A stretch of 64,000 nt of DNA from Shewanella sp. TC10 (GCF_009663145.1 NZ_VKHR01000002.1:7705-71704); one strand, 5' to 3'; counted from the first letter of the stretch, positions 33,696 to 42,726 are shown. A program made the numbers and translations. Notes: a model not told the origin generated them from the sequence alone.

Positions 33696-35207
33696 ATGCA
33701 CAACAGACGTAACTTTTTAAAATTAAGCGCAGGTGCCGCAATCGGCGGATTAACTGCAGCCATGCCAGCTAGCGCACAACAAAGTCAATGTGAAGAAATT
33801 AACTGGGATGAATCAGTTGATGTTCTTGTTGTTGGTTCTGGGTTTGCAGGACTATCGGCTGCTATTAATGCCAAAAAGCAGCAAATCGGTAGTGTACTTG
33901 TATTAGAAAAAATGCAGGTAATTGGTGGTAATTCTGCAATTAATGGCGGTTGGTTAGCGATTCCTCAAAATCCAATTCAATTAGCTCAAGGTATTAACGA
34001 TGATTCTCCAGAAGAATTAGTTAAAGACCAAATTATCTCAGGCAGAGGCATGCAAAATGTCGATATGCTGAGAACCATCGCGAATCGTTCATTAGATTCT
34101 TATGACCTATGTATTGAAACCGGCGTTAAATTTCGCGAAGGATTTAACATCCAAGTGGGTGGTCATAATAAAGCGCGCGCTATCAGAACTCAGCATGGTA
34201 CTGGCGGTGATATCACCACTAAATTATTCGAAGCAGGTAAAAAGGTAGGCGTGGAATATCGCTTACAACATTACATTGAAGACTTCATTATGAACGGCCA
34301 AGAGATCGTTGGTGTGAAGGTTAGACAGAATTATCGTTACCCAGATCTGAAAACTGGTAAAACAATCTATATCAAGGCCAACAAAGCCGTTATCCTCGCG
34401 CACGGTGGTTTTGCCCAGAATATGGAATTACGCCAAATGGTCGATCCATCACTGGATCCAACATTAGATTGCACCAATGCTCACGGCGCTACAGGTGAAG
34501 TAACCTTAACCGCAATGGCCAACGGCGCCCTACCTGTCCACATGAACTTAATCCAAACGGGTCATTGGGGTTCTCCTGATGAAGGCGGATTCGGCTGGTC
34601 GAATGCATTACTTTCGATCGGTTGGCACCAAGGTGCAGCTATTAGTGTGCTTAATGGCAAACGCTTTATGGATGAGCGCGCAGATCGCAAGACCTGCTCA
34701 GAAGCGATTATGAAAAATCGTTATGAAGACAACAGTCCAGCCTACCCAATTGTGCTGTTCAACTATGAAAACTACAAAGACGACGACCGCGTTGTTCGTT
34801 CATTACGTGACGAAATGGCTTGGAAATTGGACACATTGGATGATGTTGCCAAGAAGTTTGATATTTCTGCGACAGCCTTAAAAGACACAATTGCTGAATA
34901 TAACCAGCATGTTGTAGACAGAAAGGATCCGTTATTCAACCGTAAGATGGACACTGCTGAGGTTTTAACAGGGCCATTTGTTGTTTCACGTATTTGGCCA
35001 AAAGTGCATTACTGCATGGGTGGATTAAAAACAGATTTAGGTGGCCGCGTGATTGATGGTCGCTCAATGAAACCGATTAGAAAAATGTATGCCATCGGTG
35101 AAGCTACTGGCGGCATTCATGGTGAAGCTCGCTTAAGTTCGACCTCATGTCTTGAGTGCTTAGCGATGGGCATTATCGTTTCTGAAACTATTAAATCTGA
35201 TCTGTAG
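33696..35207 (+). CDS. Tat-exported flavoprotein reductase (fumarate/urocanate reductase family)
   Basis: The protein has 503 residues and starts with a Tat signal (NRRNFLKLSAG, cleavage near SAQQ). An FAD-binding Rossmann motif VVGSGFAGLSAAINA and the flavocytochrome c-type fold follow. Counterparts of the fumarate reductase active-site residues are seen: His in LIQTGHWGSPD, Arg in ERADRKTCSEA, His in KVHYCMGG and Arg in GEARLSSTSC. There is no heme domain, so electrons should come from the tetraheme cytochrome encoded 11 bp downstream. The pairing matches the two-subunit periplasmic reductases known for methacrylate and related unsaturated acids. Substrate unknown. It is divergent from a TetR gene. 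Confidence 0.88.
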   Translation: MHNRRNFLKLSAGAAIGGLTAAMPASAQQSQCEEINWDESVDVLVVGSGFAGLSAAINAKKQQIGSVLVLEKMQVIGGNSAINGGWLAIPQNPIQLAQGINDDSPEELVKDQIISGRGMQNVDMLRTIANRSLDSYDLCIETGVKFREGFNIQVGGHNKARAIRTQHGTGGDITTKLFEAGKKVGVEYRLQHYIEDFIMNGQEIVGVKVRQNYRYPDLKTGKTIYIKANKAVILAHGGFAQNMELRQMVDPSLDPTLDCTNAHGATGEVTLTAMANGALPVHMNLIQTGHWGSPDEGGFGWSNALLSIGWHQGAAISVLNGKRFMDERADRKTCSEAIMKNRYEDNSPAYPIVLFNYENYKDDDRVVRSLRDEMAWKLDTLDDVAKKFDISATALKDTIAEYNQHVVDRKDPLFNRKMDTAEVLTGPFVVSRIWPKVHYCMGGLKTDLGGRVIDGRSMKPIRKMYAIGEATGGIHGEARLSSTSCLECLAMGIIVSETIKSDL

Positions 35208-35218
35208 GCTGAACCACC

Positions 35219-35587
35219 ATGAAAAAATTATTACTAGTCGCTTTTTTATCTACTGCGTTTTTAGCCACCGCAAATGCGGGCGAGCTTTATACCGTCAAAG
35301 GGAAAACACAAGGCAGAGTGAACCACGAGATGCTTTATCAAGATGGCTGTAATGCTTGCCATCAAGGTTCACCAAGAGCGAATACCACAGATGAGGCCTG
35401 CGTGGCATGTCATGGCACTGTTGAAACAATTGAAATTGATGAATCAATTTTAGCAGTACCAGAAGCACACCCACATAAGTCTTTGCATTATAACCAAGGC
35501 GCAAGCTGTTTAGCCTGTCATAGTGAGCATACGAAAAAAGCTCCTACCTGTGCTGACTGTCACCGTACTTGGTTCCATGAAATGTAA
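35219..35587 (+). CDS. Periplasmic tetraheme cytochrome c
   Basis: This small 122-residue protein has a signal peptide (cleavage near ANAGE) and four heme-binding CxxCH motifs: CNACH, CVACH, CLACH and CADCH. Additional His residues (HKSLHYNQG, HSEHTKK) could be sixth ligands, giving bis-His hemes as in the heme domain of Shewanella flavocytochrome c. It lies 11 bp after the flavoprotein gene and should be its electron donor, itself reduced by a quinol-oxidising CymA-type membrane cytochrome not in this window. Confidence 0.92.
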   Translation: MKKLLLVAFLSTAFLATANAGELYTVKGKTQGRVNHEMLYQDGCNACHQGSPRANTTDEACVACHGTVETIEIDESILAVPEAHPHKSLHYNQGASCLACHSEHTKKAPTCADCHRTWFHEM

Positions 35588-35626
35588 CACAACAATAAAA
35601 TAACGATGATTTTATAGGGAACGAGA

Positions 35627-36760
35627 ATGAAGAAAACCGCCAAGTTTATGTTGTCGATGGTGGCCACAGCGATTGCTATGTCTTCTGCGCCAGTAATGGC
35701 TGAAGAAGAACAAGAAGATGGTATTAACATCGGAGGCGCAGTGCGTGTCAATTATGCGTATAGAGATTATGACGAATCTAATAAAGATAAATTAGGTGAG
35801 CTTGATTTCGATATGGCTGCAATTAAGTTTGATGGTAAAAAAGGTGACTGGGGTTTAGCTGCTGAATACCGCTTTACCGCAAACACCAATTACATCAAAT
35901 ATGGTTACGGCTATTATGATATTGACCCAAATTGGCAACTACAAGTCGGTATTAATAAAGTGCCTTTTGGCAACCCAGAGTTTATCTCTAACAGTTGGTG
36001 GTTTGGTTTACCTTACTACCTAGGTTTTGAAGATAATCACGATGTGGGTATTAAAGCCTCTTACGACAATAACGGCTGGAACACTGATTTCGCGTTCTAC
36101 AAAAACCCAGTTTACAGTGCAACTGAAAACAAGCGTTATTCAGCGTCATTATTCAGCGGCGAAATTAACGGAACTGAATATCATAACGAAGAAACCAATG
36201 GGTTTAACTTTAGACAAACCTATACCTCTGAGTATGAAGGTGGTTCTACAACGTTTGGTGGTTCTGCTCAATATGGTCAAATCTATAACAGTGAAACAGG
36301 TAACATGGGCGACCGTTATGCTGTAGCACTACATTTAGATAGCACTTACAAAGGCTGGAACCTGCAACTGCAAGCGATGCAATACGAATATGACGCGGCA
36401 GATTCTGCTGATGACAATAAAATCGGTATTGCTGTAGTGAGTTGGCAATACGAAATCGCCTCTAAAGGCCAAGCGTATAGTGCCAATATAGCTAAAACCT
36501 TTGCAACTGACTTTGGTAGCGTTAAATGTTACAACGATTTCGGTTTAATGACCCCAGATGTTGCTGATGACAGTTATGACAACAGCATGCAAAACGTCAC
36601 AGGTTGTGCGATTTCTGCTGGTGCAACTTACACCATGATTGACTTTATTTTAGGCAAAAACATGACGTTTTCTACCGCGAATAATGACCACGTAGGTTTA
36701 CCTGAAATGGGTGATGATTGGGACAAACGCATTAACATCAACTTTGGTTACTACTTCTAA
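35627..36760 (+). CDS. Outer-membrane porin-like protein
   Basis: The protein has 377 residues with a signal peptide (cleavage near VMAEE) and alternating aromatic beta-strand patterns ending in the C-terminal INFGYYF, where a terminal Phe is typical of outer-membrane proteins. It lies 39 bp after the cytochrome gene, so it is probably in the same operon and could admit the acceptor substrate. No homology to a porin with known substrate can be assigned. Confidence 0.75.
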   Translation: MKKTAKFMLSMVATAIAMSSAPVMAEEEQEDGINIGGAVRVNYAYRDYDESNKDKLGELDFDMAAIKFDGKKGDWGLAAEYRFTANTNYIKYGYGYYDIDPNWQLQVGINKVPFGNPEFISNSWWFGLPYYLGFEDNHDVGIKASYDNNGWNTDFAFYKNPVYSATENKRYSASLFSGEINGTEYHNEETNGFNFRQTYTSEYEGGSTTFGGSAQYGQIYNSETGNMGDRYAVALHLDSTYKGWNLQLQAMQYEYDAADSADDNKIGIAVVSWQYEIASKGQAYSANIAKTFATDFGSVKCYNDFGLMTPDVADDSYDNSMQNVTGCAISAGATYTMIDFILGKNMTFSTANNDHVGLPEMGDDWDKRININFGYYF

Positions 36761-36926
36761 TGACGTCGTAATCAACACCGTTACCAACGGTTAACGCAAT
36801 ACTCTCAGACAGGCAGGAACTGACTCCCTCATTTCTGTCTGTTTGATTGCTCACTTTATCAATCAAACATTGTCTTTATCAACTAAAGCCAATGCCATAA
36901 ACCACTAAGCAGTAATCACTCCAACT

Positions 36927-38012
36927 ATGAAAACACCTTCAGTTAAACTGCCTCTACTGGCCTGTATGGCGGTAGTTGCTCATTCTTCACATGCCATGGA
37001 TGTCGAACTCGGTGGGTTCATAAAAATGAACGCTCGCTATGTGAGTGGTGATGTCGAATTTCAAGACTTGTGGACAGGTGGAGGTTCAATTTCTGAGCCC
37101 ACTAAACGGACACAATTTAGTGCTCAAGAATCACGATTAAATCTCGCTATATCTTCCGAGGAGGTAAAAAGTTTCATTGAAATGGATTTTGTCGGTTCCT
37201 CTCAAGGTAACCCAGTTATTTCAAATTCATACAGCCCCCGTCTACGCCATGCTTTTATCGAATATCAAGATGTTATTGCTGGGCAAACTTGGTCAACGTT
37301 AGTCAATACCTCAGCCTTTGCTGAAACTGCCGATTTAGGTGGGCCATTAGTTGGACAGGCTATGGTGAGACAAGCTTTAATTCGTTACACCCATAACGAT
37401 TGGCAATTTGCACTTGAAAATCCTTATACCTACGGTACAGATGCGGTCACTGAAAGTAACGACTCAAGCCAACAAGAGTGGATTGATACCCGCAACGACT
37501 ATGTACCTGATCTCATCGTACGCTATAACAAAAAAGGCGAATGGGGCAACATATCTGCATCAGGCATTATTCGTTATCTCGACCCTGAGGATACCCAGCA
37601 ATTGAGTAAAGGTATTTCTGTGGCTGGAAAGTTTAGAACCTTCGGCAAAGACGACCTTCGTCTACAACTACATTATGGTCATTTAGGGCGTTATGTTGGG
37701 ACTGATGCCGCAAAAGATATTATTGATGGTGAATTAGAAACCACGCTGTCAGCTATGATGGCTTATCGCCATTTCTGGACTCACAGACTACGAAGTACCT
37801 TTTTTATAGGCCATACAACGACAGAAATTGAACGCACTCGTCGAAATCATTTTGGCGCAAATATTTTTACTAACCTTACTCCTGAGCTTTCAGTGGGTGT
37901 TGAAGTGGGTCAATATGCCATTAACGATAAATCACCGAGTTACAGCAATGGGGCAGTAGATACAGGGCACTCTCAATACGCCCAGCTCAGTATGCAATAT
38001 TCATTTAGGTAA
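36927..38012 (+). CDS. DcaP-type outer-membrane porin
   Basis: The protein has 361 residues, with a signal peptide (SSHAMD) followed by ELGGFIKMNARYVSGD, characteristic of the DcaP-like trimeric porins that admit organic acids such as dicarboxylates. Later blocks SRLNLAI, FIEMDFVG, RHAFIEYQDVIAGQTWS and a terminal YSFR fit this family. It lies 166 bp after the first porin. A role in uptake of an unsaturated or dicarboxylic acid for the nearby reductase is inferred. Confidence 0.8.
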   Translation: MKTPSVKLPLLACMAVVAHSSHAMDVELGGFIKMNARYVSGDVEFQDLWTGGGSISEPTKRTQFSAQESRLNLAISSEEVKSFIEMDFVGSSQGNPVISNSYSPRLRHAFIEYQDVIAGQTWSTLVNTSAFAETADLGGPLVGQAMVRQALIRYTHNDWQFALENPYTYGTDAVTESNDSSQQEWIDTRNDYVPDLIVRYNKKGEWGNISASGIIRYLDPEDTQQLSKGISVAGKFRTFGKDDLRLQLHYGHLGRYVGTDAAKDIIDGELETTLSAMMAYRHFWTHRLRSTFFIGHTTTEIERTRRNHFGANIFTNLTPELSVGVEVGQYAINDKSPSYSNGAVDTGHSQYAQLSMQYSFR

Positions 38013-38200
38013 TAAAGATGAAATTTAATATCTAATGCAGGATTAAAAATCCAACTTTATATAATCATTTGAATTAATGAACAAATAAAACTTATAAACA
38101 TTGACCAACGACAACAAATTAAATGAATATTTGAACATATTCTCAATTAATTAAGATTAGCGATACTAGTCACGAATAAAATTGTCGTTGCAATATCTGC

Positions 38201-38214
38201 GTGATCTATTTCAC
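38201..38214 (+). promoter_or_regulatory. CRP-like site upstream of the cupin gene
   Basis: GTGATCTATTTCAC is a perfect GTGA-N6-TCAC palindromic pair of half sites, 83 bp before the cupin start. It suggests CRP or FNR-family control shared with the flavoprotein gene. The role is inferred. Confidence 0.5.
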
Positions 38215-38296
38215 CTTTAAATGACTAAGATGAACTTATAGTTAATGCATAGCAAAAATAAAGATTAATATCTCAAAGTTCCAAATAGGATAAACA

Positions 38297-39037
38297 ATGA
38301 AACTTAAAATGATTTTTGGCATTGCAGCGCTTGCATCAACAGCTGCTGTTGCCCAAGGCCCACAATGTAATCACGCACAACTTCCTTACCAACAAACAAC
38401 GCCTGTACCATTTGACAGCAGTGTTCATGCTCCACAAAACACTATGCCAATCCAGTGTAGTAACCCTGAAGTTGAAGCATATATTGCTGATTGGGAAGCA
38501 GGCAAGATTGATTTCAACACTATCCAAGCCAATGACAGCATCGCTAAAGATCAACGTTTCTGTAAAACTCTTGATAATGAGGGCAACGTACTTGAAGCTA
38601 AAAACTGTGAAGTTGCTAACTCTCCAGTAGGATACATCTGGAAAGACTTGGCTGATTCACCAGTGGTTATCGGTATTACTAACGGTGGCAAGTCAGATCA
38701 TGAGCCTCATTTCCATGGCCAACCTGAGTGTTATTACGTGGTAAACGGTGGCAGTAAAACGTTAGCAGAAAACAAATTCCAACCATTGGAAAAAGGCCAA
38801 TATTTCTATATCCCAGGCAATGCGATCCACAACACACCAATCCTTGAAGATAAAGGTCTTGGAGTAATGTACTGGTATCCAAATAATGCTAACTTTGACG
38901 GGTTCAAATACTACTGGCGCCGTGATGTGAAAAACCTTCGCGTTGCAGAAGAAGCCTTTGACCGCGTAGATGAAATCCGTAAGCGCGATCTAAACTTAGG
39001 ACCGTACGGAACAAATGAAGCAATCTTTAAAAAATAA
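38297..39037 (+). CDS. Exported cupin-domain protein
   Basis: The protein has 246 residues with a signal peptide (AAVAQGP). The single C-terminal cupin has motif 1 PHFHGQPECYYVVNGG (His, His, Glu) and motif 2 GQYFYIPGNAIHNTP (His). The HxHxxxExY spacing is also found in the cupin DMSP lyases DddK and DddY, but many cupins have an aromatic residue at this position. Five cysteines in the mature part may form disulfides. The metal site looks intact, so an enzyme is likely. The enzyme class is not known. The gene follows the reductase and porin genes and has its own CRP-like site. Confidence 0.75.
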   Translation: MKLKMIFGIAALASTAAVAQGPQCNHAQLPYQQTTPVPFDSSVHAPQNTMPIQCSNPEVEAYIADWEAGKIDFNTIQANDSIAKDQRFCKTLDNEGNVLEAKNCEVANSPVGYIWKDLADSPVVIGITNGGKSDHEPHFHGQPECYYVVNGGSKTLAENKFQPLEKGQYFYIPGNAIHNTPILEDKGLGVMYWYPNNANFDGFKYYWRRDVKNLRVAEEAFDRVDEIRKRDLNLGPYGTNEAIFKK

Positions 39038-39111
39038 ATAGCGACTGGCATTTATAATTTATCGATAGTTAAGTATTTAATAATCCCCATTTAAATATCA
39101 TTTCCAAATAT

Positions 39112-39146
39112 AAGTGATCTACTTTTATTATTAAAGTAGGTCACTT
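39112..39146 (+). terminator. Terminator-like hairpin after the cupin gene
   Basis: AAGTGATCTACTTT (39112-39125) pairs with 39133-39146 along 14 positions with one T-G wobble. It lies 75 bp after the cupin stop and is followed by an AT-rich stretch. Confidence 0.6.
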
Positions 39147-39163
39147 ATTCATGTTTTAAAAAT

Positions 39164-39605
39164 AAAAACGGCCACTTTCTTGTTCCAGAAGTTTAAAATA
39201 ACTAGCCTAGTCTAGTCTTTGTTTAAATGTTCTGTAGCGAGCTGTATAAAAGACAAATGGCCAGAAACAAAAACGGCCACTTTCTTGTTCCAGAAGTTTA
39301 AAATAACTAGCCTAGTCTTTGTTTAAATGCTCTGTAGCTAGCTGTATAAAAGACAAATAGCCAGAAACAAAAACGGCTATTTTCTTGTTCCAGAAGTTTA
39401 AAATAACTAGCCTAGTCTTTGTTTAAATGTTCTGTAGCGAGCTGTATAAAAGGCTAATAGCCAGAAACAAAAACGGCCACTTTCTTGTTCCAGAAGTTTA
39501 AAATAACTAGCCTAGTCTTTGTTTAAATGCTCTGTAGCGAGCTGTATAAAAGACAAATAGCCATAAACAAAAACGGCCACTTTCTTGTTCCAGAAGAAAG
39601 TGGCC
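39164..39605. repeat. Tandem array of about 100-bp units (four full copies plus partial fifth)
   Basis: Units start with AAAAACGGC at 39164, 39269, 39369, 39469 and 39569. The first is 105 bp (a small TCTAG duplication), the others 100 bp. Each reads AAAAACGG...CTTGTTCCAGAAG, then an AT-rich part ending GACAAATAGCCAGAAAC. Copies differ at few sites. The last partial copy ends in a 12-bp terminator-like hairpin (39575-39605). The array is non-coding. Confidence 0.95.
39575..39605 (+). terminator. Terminator-like hairpin closing the 100-bp repeat array
   Basis: GGCCACTTTCTT (39575-39586) pairs perfectly with AAGAAAGTGGCC (39594-39605), followed by TAGTGTTATTTTTT. The left arm is the conserved start of every 100-bp repeat; the right arm exists only here. 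Confidence 0.75.
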
Positions 39606-39616
39606 TAGTGTTATTT

Positions 39617-39650
39617 TTTAGCAATAAAAGGATGAAGTAATATTGCTAAA
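39617..39650. repeat. Hairpin 1 with loop AAAGGATGAAGTAA
   Basis: TTTAGCAATA (39617-39626) pairs perfectly with TATTGCTAAA (39641-39650). An outer AGTGTT/AACACT pair (39607-39612 and 39654-39659) extends it. The 14-base loop is identical to that of the hairpin at 39791-39832. Confidence 0.85.
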
Positions 39651-39790
39651 CTAAACACTGATCTTGCTATTTTTACTTATCACTTCTTTTAAAAACGCCT
39701 GTCTTAAATAACGTCTTATCAATAAAGAAGCGTGTGATTCATTGCAAAGAAGTGTTCCAGACTTCATATACTAAACCACACTATGCACTG

Positions 39791-39832
39791 GATTTTTAGC
39801 ATTAAAAGGATGAAGTAATAATGCTAAAAATC
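39791..39832. repeat. Hairpin 2 with loop AAAGGATGAAGTAA
   Basis: GATTTTTAGCATTA (39791-39804) pairs perfectly with 39819-39832. The loop is the same 14 bases as in hairpin 1, while the stem differs on both sides in a compensating way (GCATTA/TAATGC versus GCAATA/TATTGC). Confidence 0.85.
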
Positions 39833-39910
39833 AGTACCTTGTTACACTCAATAAAACCAAAGGGTTATCATATATCCGCAATGCAGTGACAGATAACCCT
39901 ATTACTATTT

Positions 39911-42583
39911 TTAGTATTGGTAATCAAACTGCAGAGTGAATTCTGTACCAGGCTCTTTTGCGTATACCACCACATCTTGCTGGTCATATTCGGTTGTTTC
40001 ACCTAGGATATTCTTAACTTTAAATTTCACCCCAAAGCTTTCTGTTGGCAGGTAGCTATAAGTGAAATCTAAACTATGAAAAGGTTGCTCATAAACATCA
40101 TCTAACCCGCCGCGTCCGCCATAAGCAATACGTTCACCAAACACGTTATATACCAGTGTCGCACTATGTGACTCATTAGCAGAATCATAGCTAAACTGCA
40201 TGTTGGCAACCCACTCAGAGTGACCTGTCATACGGCGTTTATTATTAGTTGGGTCAATCTCACCATTCGCTAAGATTTCAATTTCTGAATCACTTAAGGT
40301 CAAGTTACCCGCGACAAAGAAGTCTTCCCAGAAGCCGCCTTCACTGCCGATAAAGCCAAGGTCATGTAAAAACTCGGTTTCGATACCGTAAATAACGCCT
40401 GATTCAGCATTGTAAAACTTAAGCTGACGGCCAGCTTCAGAAATACGTTGAATCGCTTCAATTGGGGCATCTACGTCTTTATAGAAGCCACCAACACTTA
40501 AGTTAGCACCATCTTCTGAGTAGTATTCCCAGCGTAAATCCAAGTTGTAAATATCTGAACTTTCAAGCTCTGGATTACCGAAGAAATCAAAACCTGTAAC
40601 AGGGTCTTGGAAACGAACTGGCGCAACTTCACGTAAGTCAGGACGCACCAATGTTTTACTTGCACCGAATCGCCACTGACTTTGATCAGATGATTTCCAA
40701 GTTAACGACATTGATGGGAACCAACCATCTTCAGCGATAGCATAGTCTTCCATGTCATAACGACCACCTTCATCTGAGATTTCTCCATCAGGCGTTAGTG
40801 GTAATGTCACTCGGCGGAAATCTTCATAGCGAACACCAGCAACAAAGCGCCATACGTCATCAAAGTCGATATCAAGATTCACAAACCCTGCATCAATCAT
40901 TTCTGCAGCAATGTAATCTTCGGTGTCTGTTGAAGCATCTTTAAGTTCTAAATCAAGTGTGTCATTGGCAATATTGTCATCAGAGAAAATATTATCAAAG
41001 TCAGTTGATAGAATGTCGCCATTAGGATCCGTTGGACTTAAGCCAACATCAAAACCTAAACGTGTTGCATAGCTTTCACGGGTGCGCTCAAAGTATTCGT
41101 AACCACCACTAATTTTTAGCACGTTCATGCCAAATTCAAACGGTAGGGTTAAATCGAACTTGTAATTTTCGGTATTATCATCAAGGCGACTATAAACATA
41201 TTTAGGCGCATCTTGAGTATTCAAGTTACGGCTTGTCATGTTATTAGCATCATCAAACAATACGTTGTAAGTGTATGAAAGCTCATTAGGTGCATAACGC
41301 TTAGAGCTCGCATTTGAGTACATCCAATTTGCTTCTAAGTCCCAAAGGTATTCGAAGAAATGGTTACCCTGAATTTGGTTACTGATAAGGTTACGTTCTT
41401 CATATGATACGTCATACACTTGCAGAGCATTTGGCTCAGAAATCGTATCGATAGTTTCTTCAATTGCCACAGACACATCATCTGAAGTGTCGCGCAGGTA
41501 TGTCGAAAAGGTCTGAATTTTATGGTCGTAACCGATTTCTAAACCTAGATTGAGCATGCCAGACATTTGCACAATCGAATCGGTACCCATAACATCTTTT
41601 GAGTTTTCGATTTGCACGTTGTCAGCGTCACCCGCTAATTCCACTTCCGTTTTGGTGTAATTTTCAGCTTGTTTCTTATATGAAACCGCCGACATTGCAC
41701 CAAAAATAATGTCATCAGTAATATCCCAGCGATCGCCAATGGCGATGTTACCGCGAATACCTGGGTCAGTACTTTCAGTAAATACCGTCATGTCACGATA
41801 CATGTCACTGGCTAAACCGCGGTTAATTTCCTGCGCCTCAGCAAAATCAATCGTACCATTTGAACCAGTCACAATATCAATTGGGCTGATACCGCCATAC
41901 ATGTTAGTGACATCATTAATGCTGTTAGGCATTGCGCGGGTGCCGTCATCTTGGCCCATCCAGTCGTCACCGCCACCGTTATAAGTGAAGGTATCGTCAG
42001 AATCGTTGGTGTTGTATCGGCCACCTAATGACACTTTAAAAAAGAAGTCAGCCGGAATAGATTTAGTACGAATATCAACATGACCACCACCAAAAGCTGC
42101 TGGCGTACTGGCTGTACTGGCTTTTTGTACTGATAGTGATTCAATAATAGAGGCTGGGAACATATCCAGCGGAACCACGTTACGAGTTGGATCTGGTGAT
42201 GGCACAACTGCACCATTTAAAGAAGTACTTGAATAGCGTTCGCCCAAACCACGTACGTAAATAAACTTGCCATCTTTTAGTGTCAAACCGGTCACACGGC
42301 GCAGCGCTGCAGCGGCGTCACTGTCACCGGTGCGAGAAATTTGGTCTGCACCCATGATGTCAACAACCGTTGGTTGTTCACGACGTTCTTCAACTGCTGC
42401 TGATGCAGAAGTGCGCAAGCGACCCGTTACGGCAATCACTTCAATTGGGAAATCTTCACCTGGATCAACCTCAGGTGTTTCTTCCGAGTAAGCTGGTAGT
42501 GTTGTAAAAAGAGAGGCTGCAGAAATGGCAGTGACAACAGCTAGACTTAGCTTGTTAGCGATAAAACTCGGCTTGGTTTTCAT
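39911..42583 (-). CDS. TonB-dependent receptor
   Basis: This outer-membrane receptor of 890 residues has a signal peptide (cleavage near PAYSEE), a plug domain and a 22-strand barrel. Plug marks are VDIMGADQISRTGDSDAAAALRRVTGLTL and VRGLGERYSSTSLNG, seen in a subgroup close to the OmpA-less 'CirA/PhoX-linked' receptors. IEVIAVTGR may be the TonB box region. The last residues QFDYQY end in an aromatic, as expected. The start ATG at 42583 follows AGGA at 12 bases; a TTG four codons earlier is too close to it. It lies downstream of the duplicated lipoprotein gene on the same strand, which suggests joint expression and a shared substrate. Confidence 0.9.
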   Translation of the reverse strand: MKTKPSFIANKLSLAVVTAISAASLFTTLPAYSEETPEVDPGEDFPIEVIAVTGRLRTSASAAVEERREQPTVVDIMGADQISRTGDSDAAAALRRVTGLTLKDGKFIYVRGLGERYSSTSLNGAVVPSPDPTRNVVPLDMFPASIIESLSVQKASTASTPAAFGGGHVDIRTKSIPADFFFKVSLGGRYNTNDSDDTFTYNGGGDDWMGQDDGTRAMPNSINDVTNMYGGISPIDIVTGSNGTIDFAEAQEINRGLASDMYRDMTVFTESTDPGIRGNIAIGDRWDITDDIIFGAMSAVSYKKQAENYTKTEVELAGDADNVQIENSKDVMGTDSIVQMSGMLNLGLEIGYDHKIQTFSTYLRDTSDDVSVAIEETIDTISEPNALQVYDVSYEERNLISNQIQGNHFFEYLWDLEANWMYSNASSKRYAPNELSYTYNVLFDDANNMTSRNLNTQDAPKYVYSRLDDNTENYKFDLTLPFEFGMNVLKISGGYEYFERTRESYATRLGFDVGLSPTDPNGDILSTDFDNIFSDDNIANDTLDLELKDASTDTEDYIAAEMIDAGFVNLDIDFDDVWRFVAGVRYEDFRRVTLPLTPDGEISDEGGRYDMEDYAIAEDGWFPSMSLTWKSSDQSQWRFGASKTLVRPDLREVAPVRFQDPVTGFDFFGNPELESSDIYNLDLRWEYYSEDGANLSVGGFYKDVDAPIEAIQRISEAGRQLKFYNAESGVIYGIETEFLHDLGFIGSEGGFWEDFFVAGNLTLSDSEIEILANGEIDPTNNKRRMTGHSEWVANMQFSYDSANESHSATLVYNVFGERIAYGGRGGLDDVYEQPFHSLDFTYSYLPTESFGVKFKVKNILGETTEYDQQDVVVYAKEPGTEFTLQFDYQY

Positions 42584-42726
42584 AGCGTTTTTCAATCCTG
42601 TACACAGTTCAGGTTGCGCCTTCGTCTTGAGAAACTCTATTTACATGGCTTACACAGACGAGGCAGAAAGTATTGTCTTATTGACTCAATGTCACTTAAT
42701 AAAACCCTGGAGTAAGGGTTTTAATT

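Larger units (their letters stand above)
39038..39910. other. Repeat-rich non-coding spacer
   Basis: This 873-bp spacer separates the cupin gene from the convergent TonB receptor gene. It holds a terminator-like hairpin, the 100-bp tandem array and two loop-identical hairpins listed separately. No gene is seen. Confidence 0.8.

Noticed and set aside
34772..34954. Antisense frame within the flavoprotein gene
   Set aside because: Short, low-complexity composition and no start signal; it follows from the codon pattern of the real gene.
36027..36326. 99-codon overlapping frame inside the porin gene
   Set aside because: It is an out-of-frame shadow of a well-supported outer-membrane protein gene.
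39164..39605. CRISPR-like repeat array
   Set aside because: The repeats are about 100 bp and directly adjacent, without unique spacers, and no cas gene is present.
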